Shown here: piece by piece, positions 1 to 6,858 of the stretch
Layout of the letters: every line of letters starts with the position of its first letter
How positions within the stretch are numbered: the stretch's first letter is position 1
Source of the DNA: Pseudomonas putida S13.1.2
GTDB lineage: Bacteria; Pseudomonadota; Gammaproteobacteria; Pseudomonadales; Pseudomonadaceae
Length of the DNA stretch: 64,000 bases
Assembly: GCF_000498395.2 (NCBI RefSeq)
Contig: NZ_CP010979.1
Span: 3,658,001 to 3,722,000 of the forward strand
Direction: 5' to 3'
Notes under the pieces: model-generated
Databases searched by the model: none
What the model saw: only the letters and a program-made list of their open reading frames with translations
What the model was told of the DNA's origin: nothing
Made by a program: the position numbers and the translations under genes

Positions 1-275
1 CCGCGCAGGCGTTTGCCGGCATAGGCGATGGCCTGGTCCATGCCGGTGCGCGCCGGCGGCTGGCTGCGCTGCTGGCGCACATAGGCGTCTTCCAGGCGGC
101 CGGCGGCGGTCAGCGGCACATGCGCGGTGAGGCCTTTGGTGCACAGCCGGCCGAAGTTGCTGGGGTGCTGCTTGTCGCCGCTGACCTTGACGACCTTGCC
201 ATCGGCAACGCTCATGACGATGCCGCAGCCAACGCCGCAGTAGGGGCAGACGCTGCGCACTTCGCTGTTGGCCAT
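1..275 (-). CDS. nasA: Assimilatory nitrate reductase, N-terminal fragment (continues off the left edge)
   Basis: Only the first 91 codons are in the window. The protein begins MANSEVRSVCPYCGVGCGI, and cysteines 10, 13, 17 and 45 form the CX2CX3CX27C motif that binds the [4Fe-4S] cluster at the N-terminus of molybdopterin oxidoreductases. The stretch after it (N-F-G-R-L-C-T-K-G) is typical of the assimilatory nitrate reductase and formate dehydrogenase branch. The family transfers electrons through the cluster to a molybdenum cofactor that reduces nitrate to nitrite in the cytoplasm. The start ATG follows an AGGAG ribosome site at 7-base spacing. A sigma-54 promoter and a leader terminator lie directly upstream, which fits nitrogen control and favours nitrate reductase over formate dehydrogenase. 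The rest of the enzyme and any nirBD partner are outside the window. Confidence 0.82.
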   Translation of the reverse strand, partial: MANSEVRSVCPYCGVGCGIVMSVADGKVVKVSGDKQHPSNFGRLCTKGLTAHVPLTAAGRLEDAYVRQQRSQPPARTGMDQAIAYAGKRLR

Positions 276-297
276 GGGCGGGCTCCTGTGGGAAACG

Positions 298-353
298 CAA
301 AAAGGCGCCGGCTGCACCGGCTTGCTGAGCAAGCGGGGCAACACGGCGCCTTT
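298..353 (-). terminator. Leader terminator (probable attenuator) upstream of nasA
   Basis: On the minus strand a 10-bp stem (AAAGGCGCCG pairing with CGGCGCCTTT, positions 344-353 and 301-310) is followed by a run of five T, ending about 22 bases before the nasA ATG. A smaller hairpin (GCTTGC/GCAAGC) sits inside its loop. No coding sequence is seen between the promoter at 407-422 and this terminator, so it would stop transcription inside the nasA leader. Nitrate assimilation leaders in proteobacteria are often controlled this way by ANTAR-domain antiterminators (NasR, NasT). That mechanism is inference here: no nasT or nasR gene is in the window. Confidence 0.72.
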
Positions 354-406
354 GTCGTGAAGTTTTATGGGCTGTCGACGTTGATAGCCCGGGATGAAGG
401 TAGATC

Positions 407-422
407 AGCAATTTATGGGCCA
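407..422 (-). promoter_or_regulatory. Sigma-54 promoter of nasA
   Basis: The minus strand reads TGGCCCATAAATTGCT. The GG of the -24 element and the GC of the -12 element are separated by exactly ten bases, and TTGCT matches the -12 consensus. Transcription would start near position 397 and run about 120 nt through the leader terminator to nasA. Nitrate assimilation genes are normally activated by NtrC with RpoN, which fits. Confidence 0.65.
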
Positions 423-428
423 GCTATA

Positions 429-507
429 CCGGCCCTTTCGCGGGCACGCCCGCTCCCACAGGGCTATCGCAAGGCCTGAGGGGCGTGCCCGCGAAGAGGC
501 CGGCACA
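429..507. repeat. REP pair (inverted), GCGGGC-type
   Basis: Two inverted copies of the pseudomonad REP palindrome (CGCGGGCACGCCCGCTCCCAC and its complement) lie at 429-461 and 477-507, between the nasA promoter and map. Confidence 0.85.
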
Positions 508-513
508 GGCTAC

Positions 514-527
514 GCACCATGCGGTGG
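514..527. promoter_or_regulatory. Possible NtrC-like site upstream of nasA
   Basis: GCACC-N4-GGTGG resembles the NtrC consensus GCACC-N5-GGTGC but has a spacer one base short and one mismatch. It lies about 100 bp upstream of the sigma-54 promoter, a usual distance for an enhancer, and just in front of map. Weak match, noted mainly for its position. Confidence 0.25.
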
Positions 528-590
528 CAAGCCGGTACCCGCTGGCGCTATGCTGGGGCAAATTCCAGCACGAGCAACTACCCTCCCCCC

Positions 591-1367
591 ATGTCCCAGG
601 TGATTCTCAAGACCCCCGCCCAACTCGACCTGATGCGCCGCGCCGGCCAGCTGCTGGCCCAGGTGTTCGCCGACCTCGACAGTTTCATCGGCCCCGGCGT
701 GACCACCATGCAGATCAACGACCGCGCCGAAGCGTTCATCGTCGACACGCTCAAGGCGCGGCCAGCGAGCAAGGGCCAGTACGGCTTCCCCTACTCCCTC
801 AACACCTCGGTGGACCACGTGGTGTGCCACGGCATGCCCAAGGTCGATGAAGTACTCAAGGAAGGCTCGATCATCAACGTCGACATCACCCTGGAACAGG
901 GCGGCTACATTGCCGACTCCTCGAAGATGTACAGCATCGGCAAGATCAGCGATGAAGCCCGGCGGTTGGTCGACACCACCTACGATGCGCTGTGGAAGGG
1001 CATCGAGCAGGTGCGCCCCGGGGCCACGTTGGGCGATATCGGCCACGCCGTCCAGGCCCATGCCGAGGCGGCGGGCTACAGCGTAGTACGCGAGTATTGC
1101 GGCCATGGTATCGGCCAGCAGATGCATGAAGGGCCTGAAGTACTGCACATTGGCCAGCGTGGCATGGGCATGAAGCTGAAACCGGGGATGGTGTTTACCA
1201 TTGAGCCGATGATCAACCAGGGTGGACGCGGAACGCGCACGTTGAAAGATGGCTGGACGGTGATTACCCGCGACCACAGCCTGTCGGCGCAGTGGGAGCA
1301 TACCGTGGCGGTGACCGAGGACGGGTTTGAGGTGCTGACCTTACGGGAAGAAGAGCGCCGAAGCTGA
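591..1367 (+). CDS. map: Methionine aminopeptidase type I (stand-alone paralogue)
   Basis: Cytosolic metalloprotease that removes the initiator methionine from nascent proteins. The 258-residue product has the expected length and all ligands of the dinuclear metal centre: D98 (in INVDIT), D109 (IADSSKMY), H172 (YCGHGIG), E205 (TIEPM) and E236 (QWEHT), plus the substrate-side histidines H80 (VCHGMP) and H179. The ATG at 591 was chosen because the protein then begins MSQVILKTPAQLDLMRRAG, as the family does; an in-frame ATG at 519 would add unrelated residues. The ribosome site is poor. The housekeeping map of pseudomonads normally sits beside rpsB, so this copy, next to nitrate assimilation and tRNA genes, is probably a second map. 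It is followed by a terminator. Confidence 0.9.
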   Translation: MSQVILKTPAQLDLMRRAGQLLAQVFADLDSFIGPGVTTMQINDRAEAFIVDTLKARPASKGQYGFPYSLNTSVDHVVCHGMPKVDEVLKEGSIINVDITLEQGGYIADSSKMYSIGKISDEARRLVDTTYDALWKGIEQVRPGATLGDIGHAVQAHAEAAGYSVVREYCGHGIGQQMHEGPEVLHIGQRGMGMKLKPGMVFTIEPMINQGGRGTRTLKDGWTVITRDHSLSAQWEHTVAVTEDGFEVLTLREEERRS

Positions 1368-1379
1368 AACCGCAGACAC

Positions 1380-1406
1380 AAAAAAAGCGACCCTAAGGTC
1401 GCTTTC
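1380..1406. terminator. Bidirectional terminator between map and the tRNA unit
   Basis: Hairpin AAAGCGACC-CTAA-GGTCGCTTT. Read on the minus strand it ends in seven T and closes the downstream tRNA-Val/tRNA-Asp unit; read on plus it ends TTTCTTT and can terminate map. Confidence 0.85.
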
Positions 1407-1448
1407 TTTGTTACTTCCGGGTGTTCAGTGGGCCCTGGAAGTGGAATA

Positions 1449-1525
1449 TGGCGCAGCGGACGGGACTCGAACCCGCGACCCCCGGCGTGACAGGCCGGTA
1501 TTCTAACCGACTGAACTACCGCTGC
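1449..1525 (-). tRNA. tRNA-Asp (GTC), copy 2 of the pair
   Basis: 77 nt, anticodon GTC, acceptor GCAGCGG pairing with CCGCTGC, discriminator G, encoded CCA. T-arm GCGGG-TTCGAGT-CCCGT is intact. Cotranscribed behind the tRNA-Val at 1539-1614. Confidence 0.97.
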
Positions 1526-1538
1526 GCTATACATCGAG

Positions 1539-1614
1539 TGGTGGGTGATGACGGGATCGAACCGCCGACCCTCTGCTTGTAAGGCAGATGCTCTCCCGGC
1601 TGAGCTAATCACCC
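1539..1614 (-). tRNA. tRNA-Val (TAC), copy 2 of the pair
   Basis: 76 nt, acceptor GGGTGAT pairing with ATCACCC, anticodon TAC, T-arm GGCGG-TTCGATC-CCGTC, encoded CCA. First gene of the unit driven by the promoter at 1636-1664. Confidence 0.97.
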
Positions 1615-1635
1615 ATGTCTCTCGGTGTGGCGCGC

Positions 1636-1664
1636 ATTCTACGGGCGACTTGGCGCTCTGGCAA
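1636..1664 (-). promoter_or_regulatory. Promoter of the tRNA-Val/tRNA-Asp unit
   Basis: TTGCCA-N17-TAGAAT on the minus strand, followed by a GC-rich discriminator (GCGCGCC). This is a strong sigma-70 promoter with the discriminator expected of stringently controlled stable-RNA genes. Confidence 0.88.
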
Positions 1665-1713
1665 GCACTTATCGAAGTTTTTTCACACTTCGCTCAAACA
1701 GCAAATTTCAGGC

Positions 1714-1741
1714 ACAAAAAAAGCGACCCTAGGGTCGCTTT
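1714..1741 (-). terminator. Terminator of the upstream tRNA unit
   Basis: Perfect palindrome AAAGCGACCCT/AGGGTCGCTTT with seven T on the minus strand. It separates the two copies of the tRNA unit, so each copy is its own transcript. Confidence 0.88.
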
Positions 1742-1784
1742 CTCTGTTACTTCCGGGTGTTCAGTGGGCCCTGGAAGTGGAATA

Positions 1785-1861
1785 TGGCGCAGCGGACGGG
1801 ACTCGAACCCGCGACCCCCGGCGTGACAGGCCGGTATTCTAACCGACTGAACTACCGCTGC
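1785..1861 (-). tRNA. tRNA-Asp (GTC), copy 1 of the pair
   Basis: Identical in sequence to the tRNA-Asp at 1449-1525, with encoded CCA. Confidence 0.97.
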
Positions 1862-1874
1862 GCTATACATCGAG

Positions 1875-1950
1875 TGGTGGGTGATGACGGGATCGAACCG
1901 CCGACCCTCTGCTTGTAAGGCAGATGCTCTCCCGGCTGAGCTAATCACCC
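1875..1950 (-). tRNA. tRNA-Val (TAC), copy 1 of the pair
   Basis: Identical in sequence to the tRNA-Val at 1539-1614, with encoded CCA. Confidence 0.97.
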
Positions 1951-1970
1951 TTCGTCTCGGTGTGGCGCGC

Positions 1971-1999
1971 ATTCTACGGACGACCCCGCACCCTGGCAA
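1971..1999 (-). promoter_or_regulatory. Promoter of the upstream tRNA unit
   Basis: TTGCCA-N17-TAGAAT on the minus strand with the same GCGCGCC discriminator as the other copy. The 17-base spacer differs from that copy while both hexamers are kept. Confidence 0.88.
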
Positions 2000-2165
2000 G
2001 CACTTTTTAAACTTTTTTCAAAAAAAACTTCATGCCTTTCAAAGGCCTAGCGTTGTCGGGTGTTTCTTTCACACATAAGCCACTGCTGGCCCTCTGACAG
2101 GGTTGGCCTCAGAGCTCCGCTCGGAGAATAATGCCCGCCTTATGCATTAAGGAGAGTTACCCCTC

Positions 2166-3086
2166 ATGTGGTTCAAGAACCTGCTGACCTACCGCCTGAC
2201 CCAGGAAGTCCCGTTCGAGCCTGAAGCGCTGGAAGCCGCACTGGCCAGCAAGCCGGCCCGCCCCTGCGCCAGCCAGGAGCTGACCACCTATGGTTTCGTC
2301 GCGCCGTTCGGCAAAGGCGAAGACGCTCCCCTGGTGCATGTCAGCGGTGAGTTCCTGCTGATTGCCGCGCGCAAGGAAGAACGCATCCTGCCGAGCAGCG
2401 TGGTCAACGACGCTGTCAAGGAAAAGGTCGAAGAGATCGAGACCGAGCAAATGCGCAAGGTCTATAAAAAAGAACGCGACCAGATCAAGGACGAGATCAT
2501 CCAGGCCTTCTTGCCGCGTGCGTTCATCCGCCGCTCGATGATCTTCGCCGCCATCGCCCCGCGTCTGGGTGTGATCCTGGTCAACTCGGCCAGCGCCAAG
2601 CGTGCCGAAGACCTGCTGTCCACCCTGCGTGAAGTGATGGGCTCGCTGCCGGTGCGCCCAGCCACGGTGAAGATTGCGCCAACCGCCACCATGACCGATT
2701 GGGTCAAGTCGCAGCAAACCGCCGAAGGCTTCTATGTACTGGACGAGTGCGAACTGCGTGACACCGCCGAAGACGGCGGCATCGTGCGTTGCAAGCGCCA
2801 GGACCTGACCGGCGAAGAAATCCAGCTGCACCTGAGCACTGGCAAAGTGGTGACCCAGCTGGCCCTGGCCTGGCAGGACAAGCTGTCGTTCATTCTGGAC
2901 GACAAGATGGTAATCAAGCGCCTGAAGTTCGAAGAGCTGCTGCAGGAGCAGGCCGAGCAGGACGGTGGCGATGAGGCGGCGCAGCAGTTCGATGCCAGCT
3001 TCCTGCTGATGATGATGACCTTTACCGAGTTCCTGCCGGTGCTGTTCGAGGCGCTGGGTGGGGAGGAGATTCCGCAAGGGGTCTGA
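2166..3086 (+). CDS. rdgC: Recombination-associated protein RdgC
   Basis: Nucleoid-associated DNA-binding protein that forms a ring dimer round duplex DNA and limits RecA loading. The 306-residue product starts MWFKNLLTYRLTQEVPF, the family's signature N-terminus, has the family's usual length and no signal peptide. The region around residues 85-120 (EKVEEIETEQMRKVYKKERDQIKDEI) and the downstream LPRAFIRRSMIFAAI are typical RdgC. The ATG follows GGAGAG at a normal distance. Monocistronic: tRNA genes lie upstream on the other strand and a large inverted REP pair follows and may end the transcript. Confidence 0.96.
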   Translation: MWFKNLLTYRLTQEVPFEPEALEAALASKPARPCASQELTTYGFVAPFGKGEDAPLVHVSGEFLLIAARKEERILPSSVVNDAVKEKVEEIETEQMRKVYKKERDQIKDEIIQAFLPRAFIRRSMIFAAIAPRLGVILVNSASAKRAEDLLSTLREVMGSLPVRPATVKIAPTATMTDWVKSQQTAEGFYVLDECELRDTAEDGGIVRCKRQDLTGEEIQLHLSTGKVVTQLALAWQDKLSFILDDKMVIKRLKFEELLQEQAEQDGGDEAAQQFDASFLLMMMTFTEFLPVLFEALGGEEIPQGV

Positions 3087-3128
3087 TGTGGTTTGAAGGA
3101 CTGGTGCTGGCCTGAGGCACAACTTCAG

Positions 3129-3236
3129 CCAGTACCTGCCCCCTCGCGGGACAAGCCCGCTCCCACAGGTACATCACAGCCCTTTGGCATTGTGATGTAC
3201 CTGTGGGAGCGGGCTTGTCCCGCGAAGGGGCCAGTA
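3129..3236. repeat. REP pair with extended inverted arms, GCGGGC-type
   Basis: Two REPs in inverted orientation whose arms pair over about 47 bases, including non-REP sequence (GTACATCACA). It lies between rdgC and the next gene and may act as a terminator or mRNA stabiliser. Confidence 0.85.
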
Positions 3237-3273
3237 AAATTCATAGCGCTATAAAAAGAAAAGGAATTGCCCC

Positions 3274-4239
3274 ATGCGTGCCCTCGCCGCCTTAAGCCGC
3301 TTCGTCGGCAATACCTTCGCCCTGTGGGTGCTGGTGTTTGCCGTGCTGGCCTTTTTGCAACCGCAATGGTTCATCGCCCTGAAGGTCGCCATCGTGCCGC
3401 TGCTGGGGCTGGTGATGTTCGGCATGGGCCTCACCCTCAAACTCGACGACTTCGCCGCCCTCGCCCGCCAGCCCTGGCGGGTGATGCTGGGCGTTGTCGC
3501 GCACTTCGTGATCATGCCGGGCATGGCCTGGCTGCTGTGCCAGCTGTTCCACCTGCCGCCGGAAATTGCCGTGGGCGTGATCCTGGTCGGCTGCTGCCCG
3601 AGCGGCACGGCATCAAACGTGATGGTGTGGCTGTCACGCGGGGACCTGGCGCTGGCCGTGGCGATTGCTGCAGTCACCACCCTGCTGGCACCGCTGCTGA
3701 CCCCGGCGCTGATCTGGTTCCTGGCGTCGGCCTGGTTGCCGGTGTCCTTCATGGACATGTTCTGGTCGATCCTGCAGTTGGTGATGCTGCCGATCGTGCT
3801 CGGTGTGCTGGCCCAGCGCCTGCTAGGTGCGCGGGTGCAGGCGGCGGTGCAGGTACTGCCGCTGGTGTCGGTGGTGAGCATCGTGATGATCGTGTGCGCG
3901 GTGGTGGCGGCCAGCCAGGCGAAGATCGCCGAGTCGGGGCTGCTGATCATGGCGGTGGTGATGCTGCACAACAGCTTTGGTTATTTGCTGGGGTACCTGA
4001 CCGGCAAGCTGTGCAAGTTGCCGCTGGCCCAACGCAAGTCGCTGGCGCTGGAGGTGGGGATGCAGAACTCCGGGCTGGGGGCGGCGCTGGCGGCGGCGCA
4101 CTTTTCGCCATTGGCGGCAGTGCCCAGTGCGTTGTTCAGTGTTTGGCACAATATTTCCGGGGCGTTGCTGTCGACCTGGTTCCGGCGCATGGATGAGCCT
4201 GCGGCGGAAGCTGAAGAAGTGGAGCCTGCCAGCCATTGA
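3274..4239 (+). CDS. Bile acid:sodium symporter family transporter
   Basis: Inner-membrane protein of 321 residues with eight to ten hydrophobic segments, covering almost the whole length. Family marks are GLVMFGMGLTLKLDDF near residue 50, GCCPSGTASNVMVWLSRGD near residue 110 and MQNSGLGAALAAAHF near residue 265; the last two correspond to the crossover regions that bind sodium in this fold. Members import or export organic anions such as bile acids, pantoate or 2-keto acids with sodium; the substrate here cannot be read from sequence. The C-terminal tail is acidic (PAAEAEEVEPASH). It stands alone between two REP clusters. Confidence 0.9.
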   Translation: MRALAALSRFVGNTFALWVLVFAVLAFLQPQWFIALKVAIVPLLGLVMFGMGLTLKLDDFAALARQPWRVMLGVVAHFVIMPGMAWLLCQLFHLPPEIAVGVILVGCCPSGTASNVMVWLSRGDLALAVAIAAVTTLLAPLLTPALIWFLASAWLPVSFMDMFWSILQLVMLPIVLGVLAQRLLGARVQAAVQVLPLVSVVSIVMIVCAVVAASQAKIAESGLLIMAVVMLHNSFGYLLGYLTGKLCKLPLAQRKSLALEVGMQNSGLGAALAAAHFSPLAAVPSALFSVWHNISGALLSTWFRRMDEPAAEAEEVEPASH

Positions 4240-4250
4240 GGGTGCCTGTA

Positions 4251-4346
4251 CGGGCCTCTTCGCGGGCTTGCCCGCTCCCACAGGGATAGCCACAGCCTTG
4301 ATGATCATGCAGTGCCTGTGGGAGCGGGCAAGCCCGTGAAAGGGCC
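4251..4346. repeat. REP pair (inverted), GCGGGC-type
   Basis: REP palindromes at 4251-4283 and 4316-4346 in inverted orientation, between the symporter gene and the sugE leader. Confidence 0.85.
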
Positions 4347-4394
4347 AGTACTGGCTTGCCCTGAAACCTTCAGGTGTGCACTATATTGCCCACT

Positions 4395-4443
4395 GTGAGG
4401 ACGGCCTCACGACGCACCGCGTGACCATTCCGGGGACGGCCCC
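4395..4443 (+). ncRNA. Guanidine-II (mini-ykkC) riboswitch
   Basis: Two short hairpins each carry the ACGG tetraloop that defines this class: GTGAGG-ACGG-CCTCAC at 4395-4410 and GGGG-ACGG-CCCC at 4432-4443, joined by a 21-nt linker. The second hairpin ends 14 bases before the GGAG ribosome site of sugE (4458-4461), so control of translation is likely. In this class the two ACGR loops pair loop to loop and each binds guanidinium. The downstream gene is the class's most usual target. Confidence 0.92.
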
Positions 4444-4469
4444 ATCATTCAAACGATGGAGACACACAC

Positions 4470-4787
4470 ATGTCCTGGATCATCCTGTTCTTCGCCGGCC
4501 TGTTCGAGGTCGGCTGGGCCGTCGGCCTGAAATACACCGACGGCTTCAGCAAACCGATTCCCACCGTACTCACCGTCGGCGCCATGGTCATCAGCCTGGG
4601 CCTGCTGGGCCTGGCCATGAAAGAATTGCCGCTGGGCACTGCCTATGCCATCTGGACCGGTGTTGGCGCAGTCGGCACCGTCATCGCCGGGATCATCCTG
4701 TTCGGCGAATCCATGGCCCTGGTACGGCTGGTCAGTGTGGCGCTGATCGTCTGCGGCCTTATCGGCCTTAAGGTCAGCGCCAGCTGA
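4470..4787 (+). CDS. sugE: Guanidinium exporter, SMR family (SugE/Gdx)
   Basis: Small inner-membrane antiporter of 105 residues with four transmembrane helices, acting as a dual-topology dimer. The glutamate in the first helix that binds substrate and protons is present (LFFAGLFEVGWAVGLKYTDGF, E13), and the helix-1 GWAVGLKYTDGF pattern belongs to the SugE/Gdx branch rather than the polyaromatic drug-exporting EmrE branch. Known members export guanidinium in exchange for protons. The guanidine-II riboswitch in its leader independently supports that substrate. The start ATG follows GGAG at 8 bases. The gene stands alone and converges with the MFS-PlsC gene 10 bp downstream. Confidence 0.95.
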   Translation: MSWIILFFAGLFEVGWAVGLKYTDGFSKPIPTVLTVGAMVISLGLLGLAMKELPLGTAYAIWTGVGAVGTVIAGIILFGESMALVRLVSVALIVCGLIGLKVSAS

Positions 4788-4797
4788 CCCCTCTCGT

Positions 4798-6675
4798 CTA
4801 GCGCAGGTCACCGCGCAAGCGGCTGACCTGCTCGCGCAACAGCTCAGGCTGCGCTGCCTCCACCGGGATAGCGGCACCCGCCACGATGGTTACTCGCGAC
4901 CACAGGCGCCTGAAAAAGCCCTTGGCCGGGTCACGGCTGAAGAAGCTGCCCCACAGGCCCTGCAAAGCCAGCGGGATTACCGGCACCGGCGTGTCTTCGA
5001 GGATGCGGTTGACGCCGCCCTTGAACACATCGATCTCACCATCGCCGGTCAACTTGCCCTCCGGGAATATGCACACCAGCTCACCATCAGCCAGGTACCC
5101 GGCAATGCGCGCGAAGGCACGCTCGTACGTGGCGGGGTCTTCGTTGCGCCCGGCAATCGGGATGGCGCCTGCGGTGCGGAACACGAAGTTGAGCACTGGC
5201 AGGTTGTAGATCTTGTAATACATCACAAAGCGGATCGGCCGGCGGATTGCCCCGCCCAGCAGCAATGCATCGACGAACGAGACGTGGTTGCACACCAGCA
5301 GCGCCGCGCCTTCGTCGGGGATGCGTTCAAGGTCGCGGTGCTGCACGCGGTACATCGAATGGCTGAGCAGCCAGATCAGGAAGCGCATGGTGAACTCGGG
5401 GACGATCCTGAAGATGTACGCGTTGACCGCGATATTAAGCAGCGACACCACCAGGAACAGCTGCGGGATGCTCAGCTCGGCAAGCCCCATCAGGATGATG
5501 GTGAGCACCGCTGACACTACCATGAACAAGGCGTTGAGGATGTTGTTGGCCGCAATCACCCGAGCACGCTGGTCTTCGGCCGTGCGGGCCTGGATCAGCG
5601 CATACAGCGGCACGATATAGAAGCCACCGAACACGCCAAGGCCGACAATCGACAGCAGGATCCACCAGGCCTGGCTCATGCCCAGCAGCGCCAGCCAGTC
5701 ATGCGGCGCCGCTGCAGCCGGCACATCGCCGGAGTGCCACCACCACAGCAGGCCGAACAAGGTCAGGCCGAACGAGCCGAACGGCACCAGGCCGATCTCC
5801 ACCTTGCGCCCGCTGAGCCGTTCGCACAACAGCGAACCCAGGGCGATGCCTACCGAGAACAGGGTCAGCACCAGGGTCACCACCGTGCCATCGCCGTGCA
5901 GCCAGTCCTTGGCGTAGGCCGGGATCTGCGTGAGGTAGATGGCACCGACAAACCAGAACCACGAGTTACCCACGATCGAGCGCGACACCGCGGGCGGCTG
6001 CCCCAGGCCCATGCGCAGGATCGCCCACGACTGCCGGAAGATGTTCCAGTCCAGCGGCATGTTCGGCGAGGCGGCAGCGGCCCGCGGGATCCAGCGGCTG
6101 GCCAGGTAGCCGAGCACCGCAGTGCCGACCACCCCACCCGCCACCACCGTGGCGTAGCTGTCGGCCGACATCATGACCCCGGCGCCAATGGTGCCGGCAA
6201 GGATGGCGAGGAACGTGCCGGTTTCCACCAGCCCGTTACCGCCGACCAGTTCCTCCTCGCGCAGGGCCTGCGGCAAGATCGAGTACTTCACCGGCCCGAA
6301 CAGCGCCGAGTGGGTACCCATGCCGAACAGCGCCACCAGCATCAGCGCCAGGTGGTTGGTGATGAAGCCAAGCGCACCGATGGCCATGATGACGATCTCG
6401 GCCAGTTTGATCACACGAATCAGCGCATCCTTGGCGAACTTCTCGCCAAACTGCCCGCCCAGCGCCGAAAACAGAAAGAACGGCAGGATGAACAGCAAGG
6501 CGCACAGGTTGACCCAGATCGAACGGTCACCGTCGCCCAGGCTGAGCTTGAACAGGATCGCCAGGATCAGCGATTGCTTGAACAGGTTGTCGTTGAAGGC
6601 ACCCAGCGACTGGGTGATGAAAAACGGCAGGAAACGCCGCTTGCCGAGCAAGGTGAATTGCGAGGAGTGACTCAT
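4798..6675 (-). CDS. MFS transporter fused to a PlsC-type acyltransferase
   Basis: 625 residues. Residues 1 to about 420 are a 12-helix major facilitator domain opening with LGKRRFLPFFITQSLGAFNDNLFKQS, as in the lysophospholipid transporter LplT. Residues about 435 to 620 are a 1-acyl-glycerol-3-phosphate acyltransferase domain with the catalytic HX4D motif (NHVSFVDALLLG) and the FPEG substrate motif (IFPEGKLT). The likely role is to flip lysophospholipid across the inner membrane and reacylate it. The acyl-ACP synthetase part found in three-domain LplT-PlsC-Aas fusions is absent, so acyl donor supply must come from elsewhere. The ATG at 6675 follows AGGAC; an in-frame start at 6732 would add 19 unlikely residues. 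Confidence 0.88.
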   Translation of the reverse strand: MSHSSQFTLLGKRRFLPFFITQSLGAFNDNLFKQSLILAILFKLSLGDGDRSIWVNLCALLFILPFFLFSALGGQFGEKFAKDALIRVIKLAEIVIMAIGALGFITNHLALMLVALFGMGTHSALFGPVKYSILPQALREEELVGGNGLVETGTFLAILAGTIGAGVMMSADSYATVVAGGVVGTAVLGYLASRWIPRAAAASPNMPLDWNIFRQSWAILRMGLGQPPAVSRSIVGNSWFWFVGAIYLTQIPAYAKDWLHGDGTVVTLVLTLFSVGIALGSLLCERLSGRKVEIGLVPFGSFGLTLFGLLWWWHSGDVPAAAAPHDWLALLGMSQAWWILLSIVGLGVFGGFYIVPLYALIQARTAEDQRARVIAANNILNALFMVVSAVLTIILMGLAELSIPQLFLVVSLLNIAVNAYIFRIVPEFTMRFLIWLLSHSMYRVQHRDLERIPDEGAALLVCNHVSFVDALLLGGAIRRPIRFVMYYKIYNLPVLNFVFRTAGAIPIAGRNEDPATYERAFARIAGYLADGELVCIFPEGKLTGDGEIDVFKGGVNRILEDTPVPVIPLALQGLWGSFFSRDPAKGFFRRLWSRVTIVAGAAIPVEAAQPELLREQVSRLRGDLR

Positions 6676-6858
6676 CGTCCTTGGTCCTGAGGGCTTTTCA
6701 ATTGGAGGCGCGCCGGGCACGTCAGGCCACAAATCTGCATGGGAAATGCCTTGGCTGGCAAGCCTACACGCTTTTTGCAGAAGCGGCCGGGCGCTCCTGC
6801 AGGACGCGCATGTGGCTTATGCTTGTGCCCGGTAACCCAGAACAACAAGGACGTGGTA

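Larger units (their letters stand above)
1378..2000. repeat. Tandem duplication of a tRNA-Val/tRNA-Asp transcription unit (336-bp period)
   Basis: The terminator, tRNA-Asp, spacer, tRNA-Val and promoter of the first unit recur 336 bp further on (tRNA-Asp starts at 1449 and 1785, tRNA-Val at 1539 and 1875). The tRNA genes and the spacer between them are identical in both copies. Differences are confined to the terminator loop and tail (CTAA against CTAG, TTTG against CTG) and the sequence beyond the promoters. Confidence 0.95.

Noticed and set aside
1378..2000. Integration site of a mobile element at the duplicated tRNA genes
   Set aside because: There is no integrase, and the duplication includes promoter, both tRNAs and terminator at a 336-bp period. 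That is tandem duplication, not a partial tRNA copy left by an island.
4376..4771. 131-codon ORF through the sugE leader
   Set aside because: It covers the guanidine-II riboswitch and sugE in another frame, with no domain.
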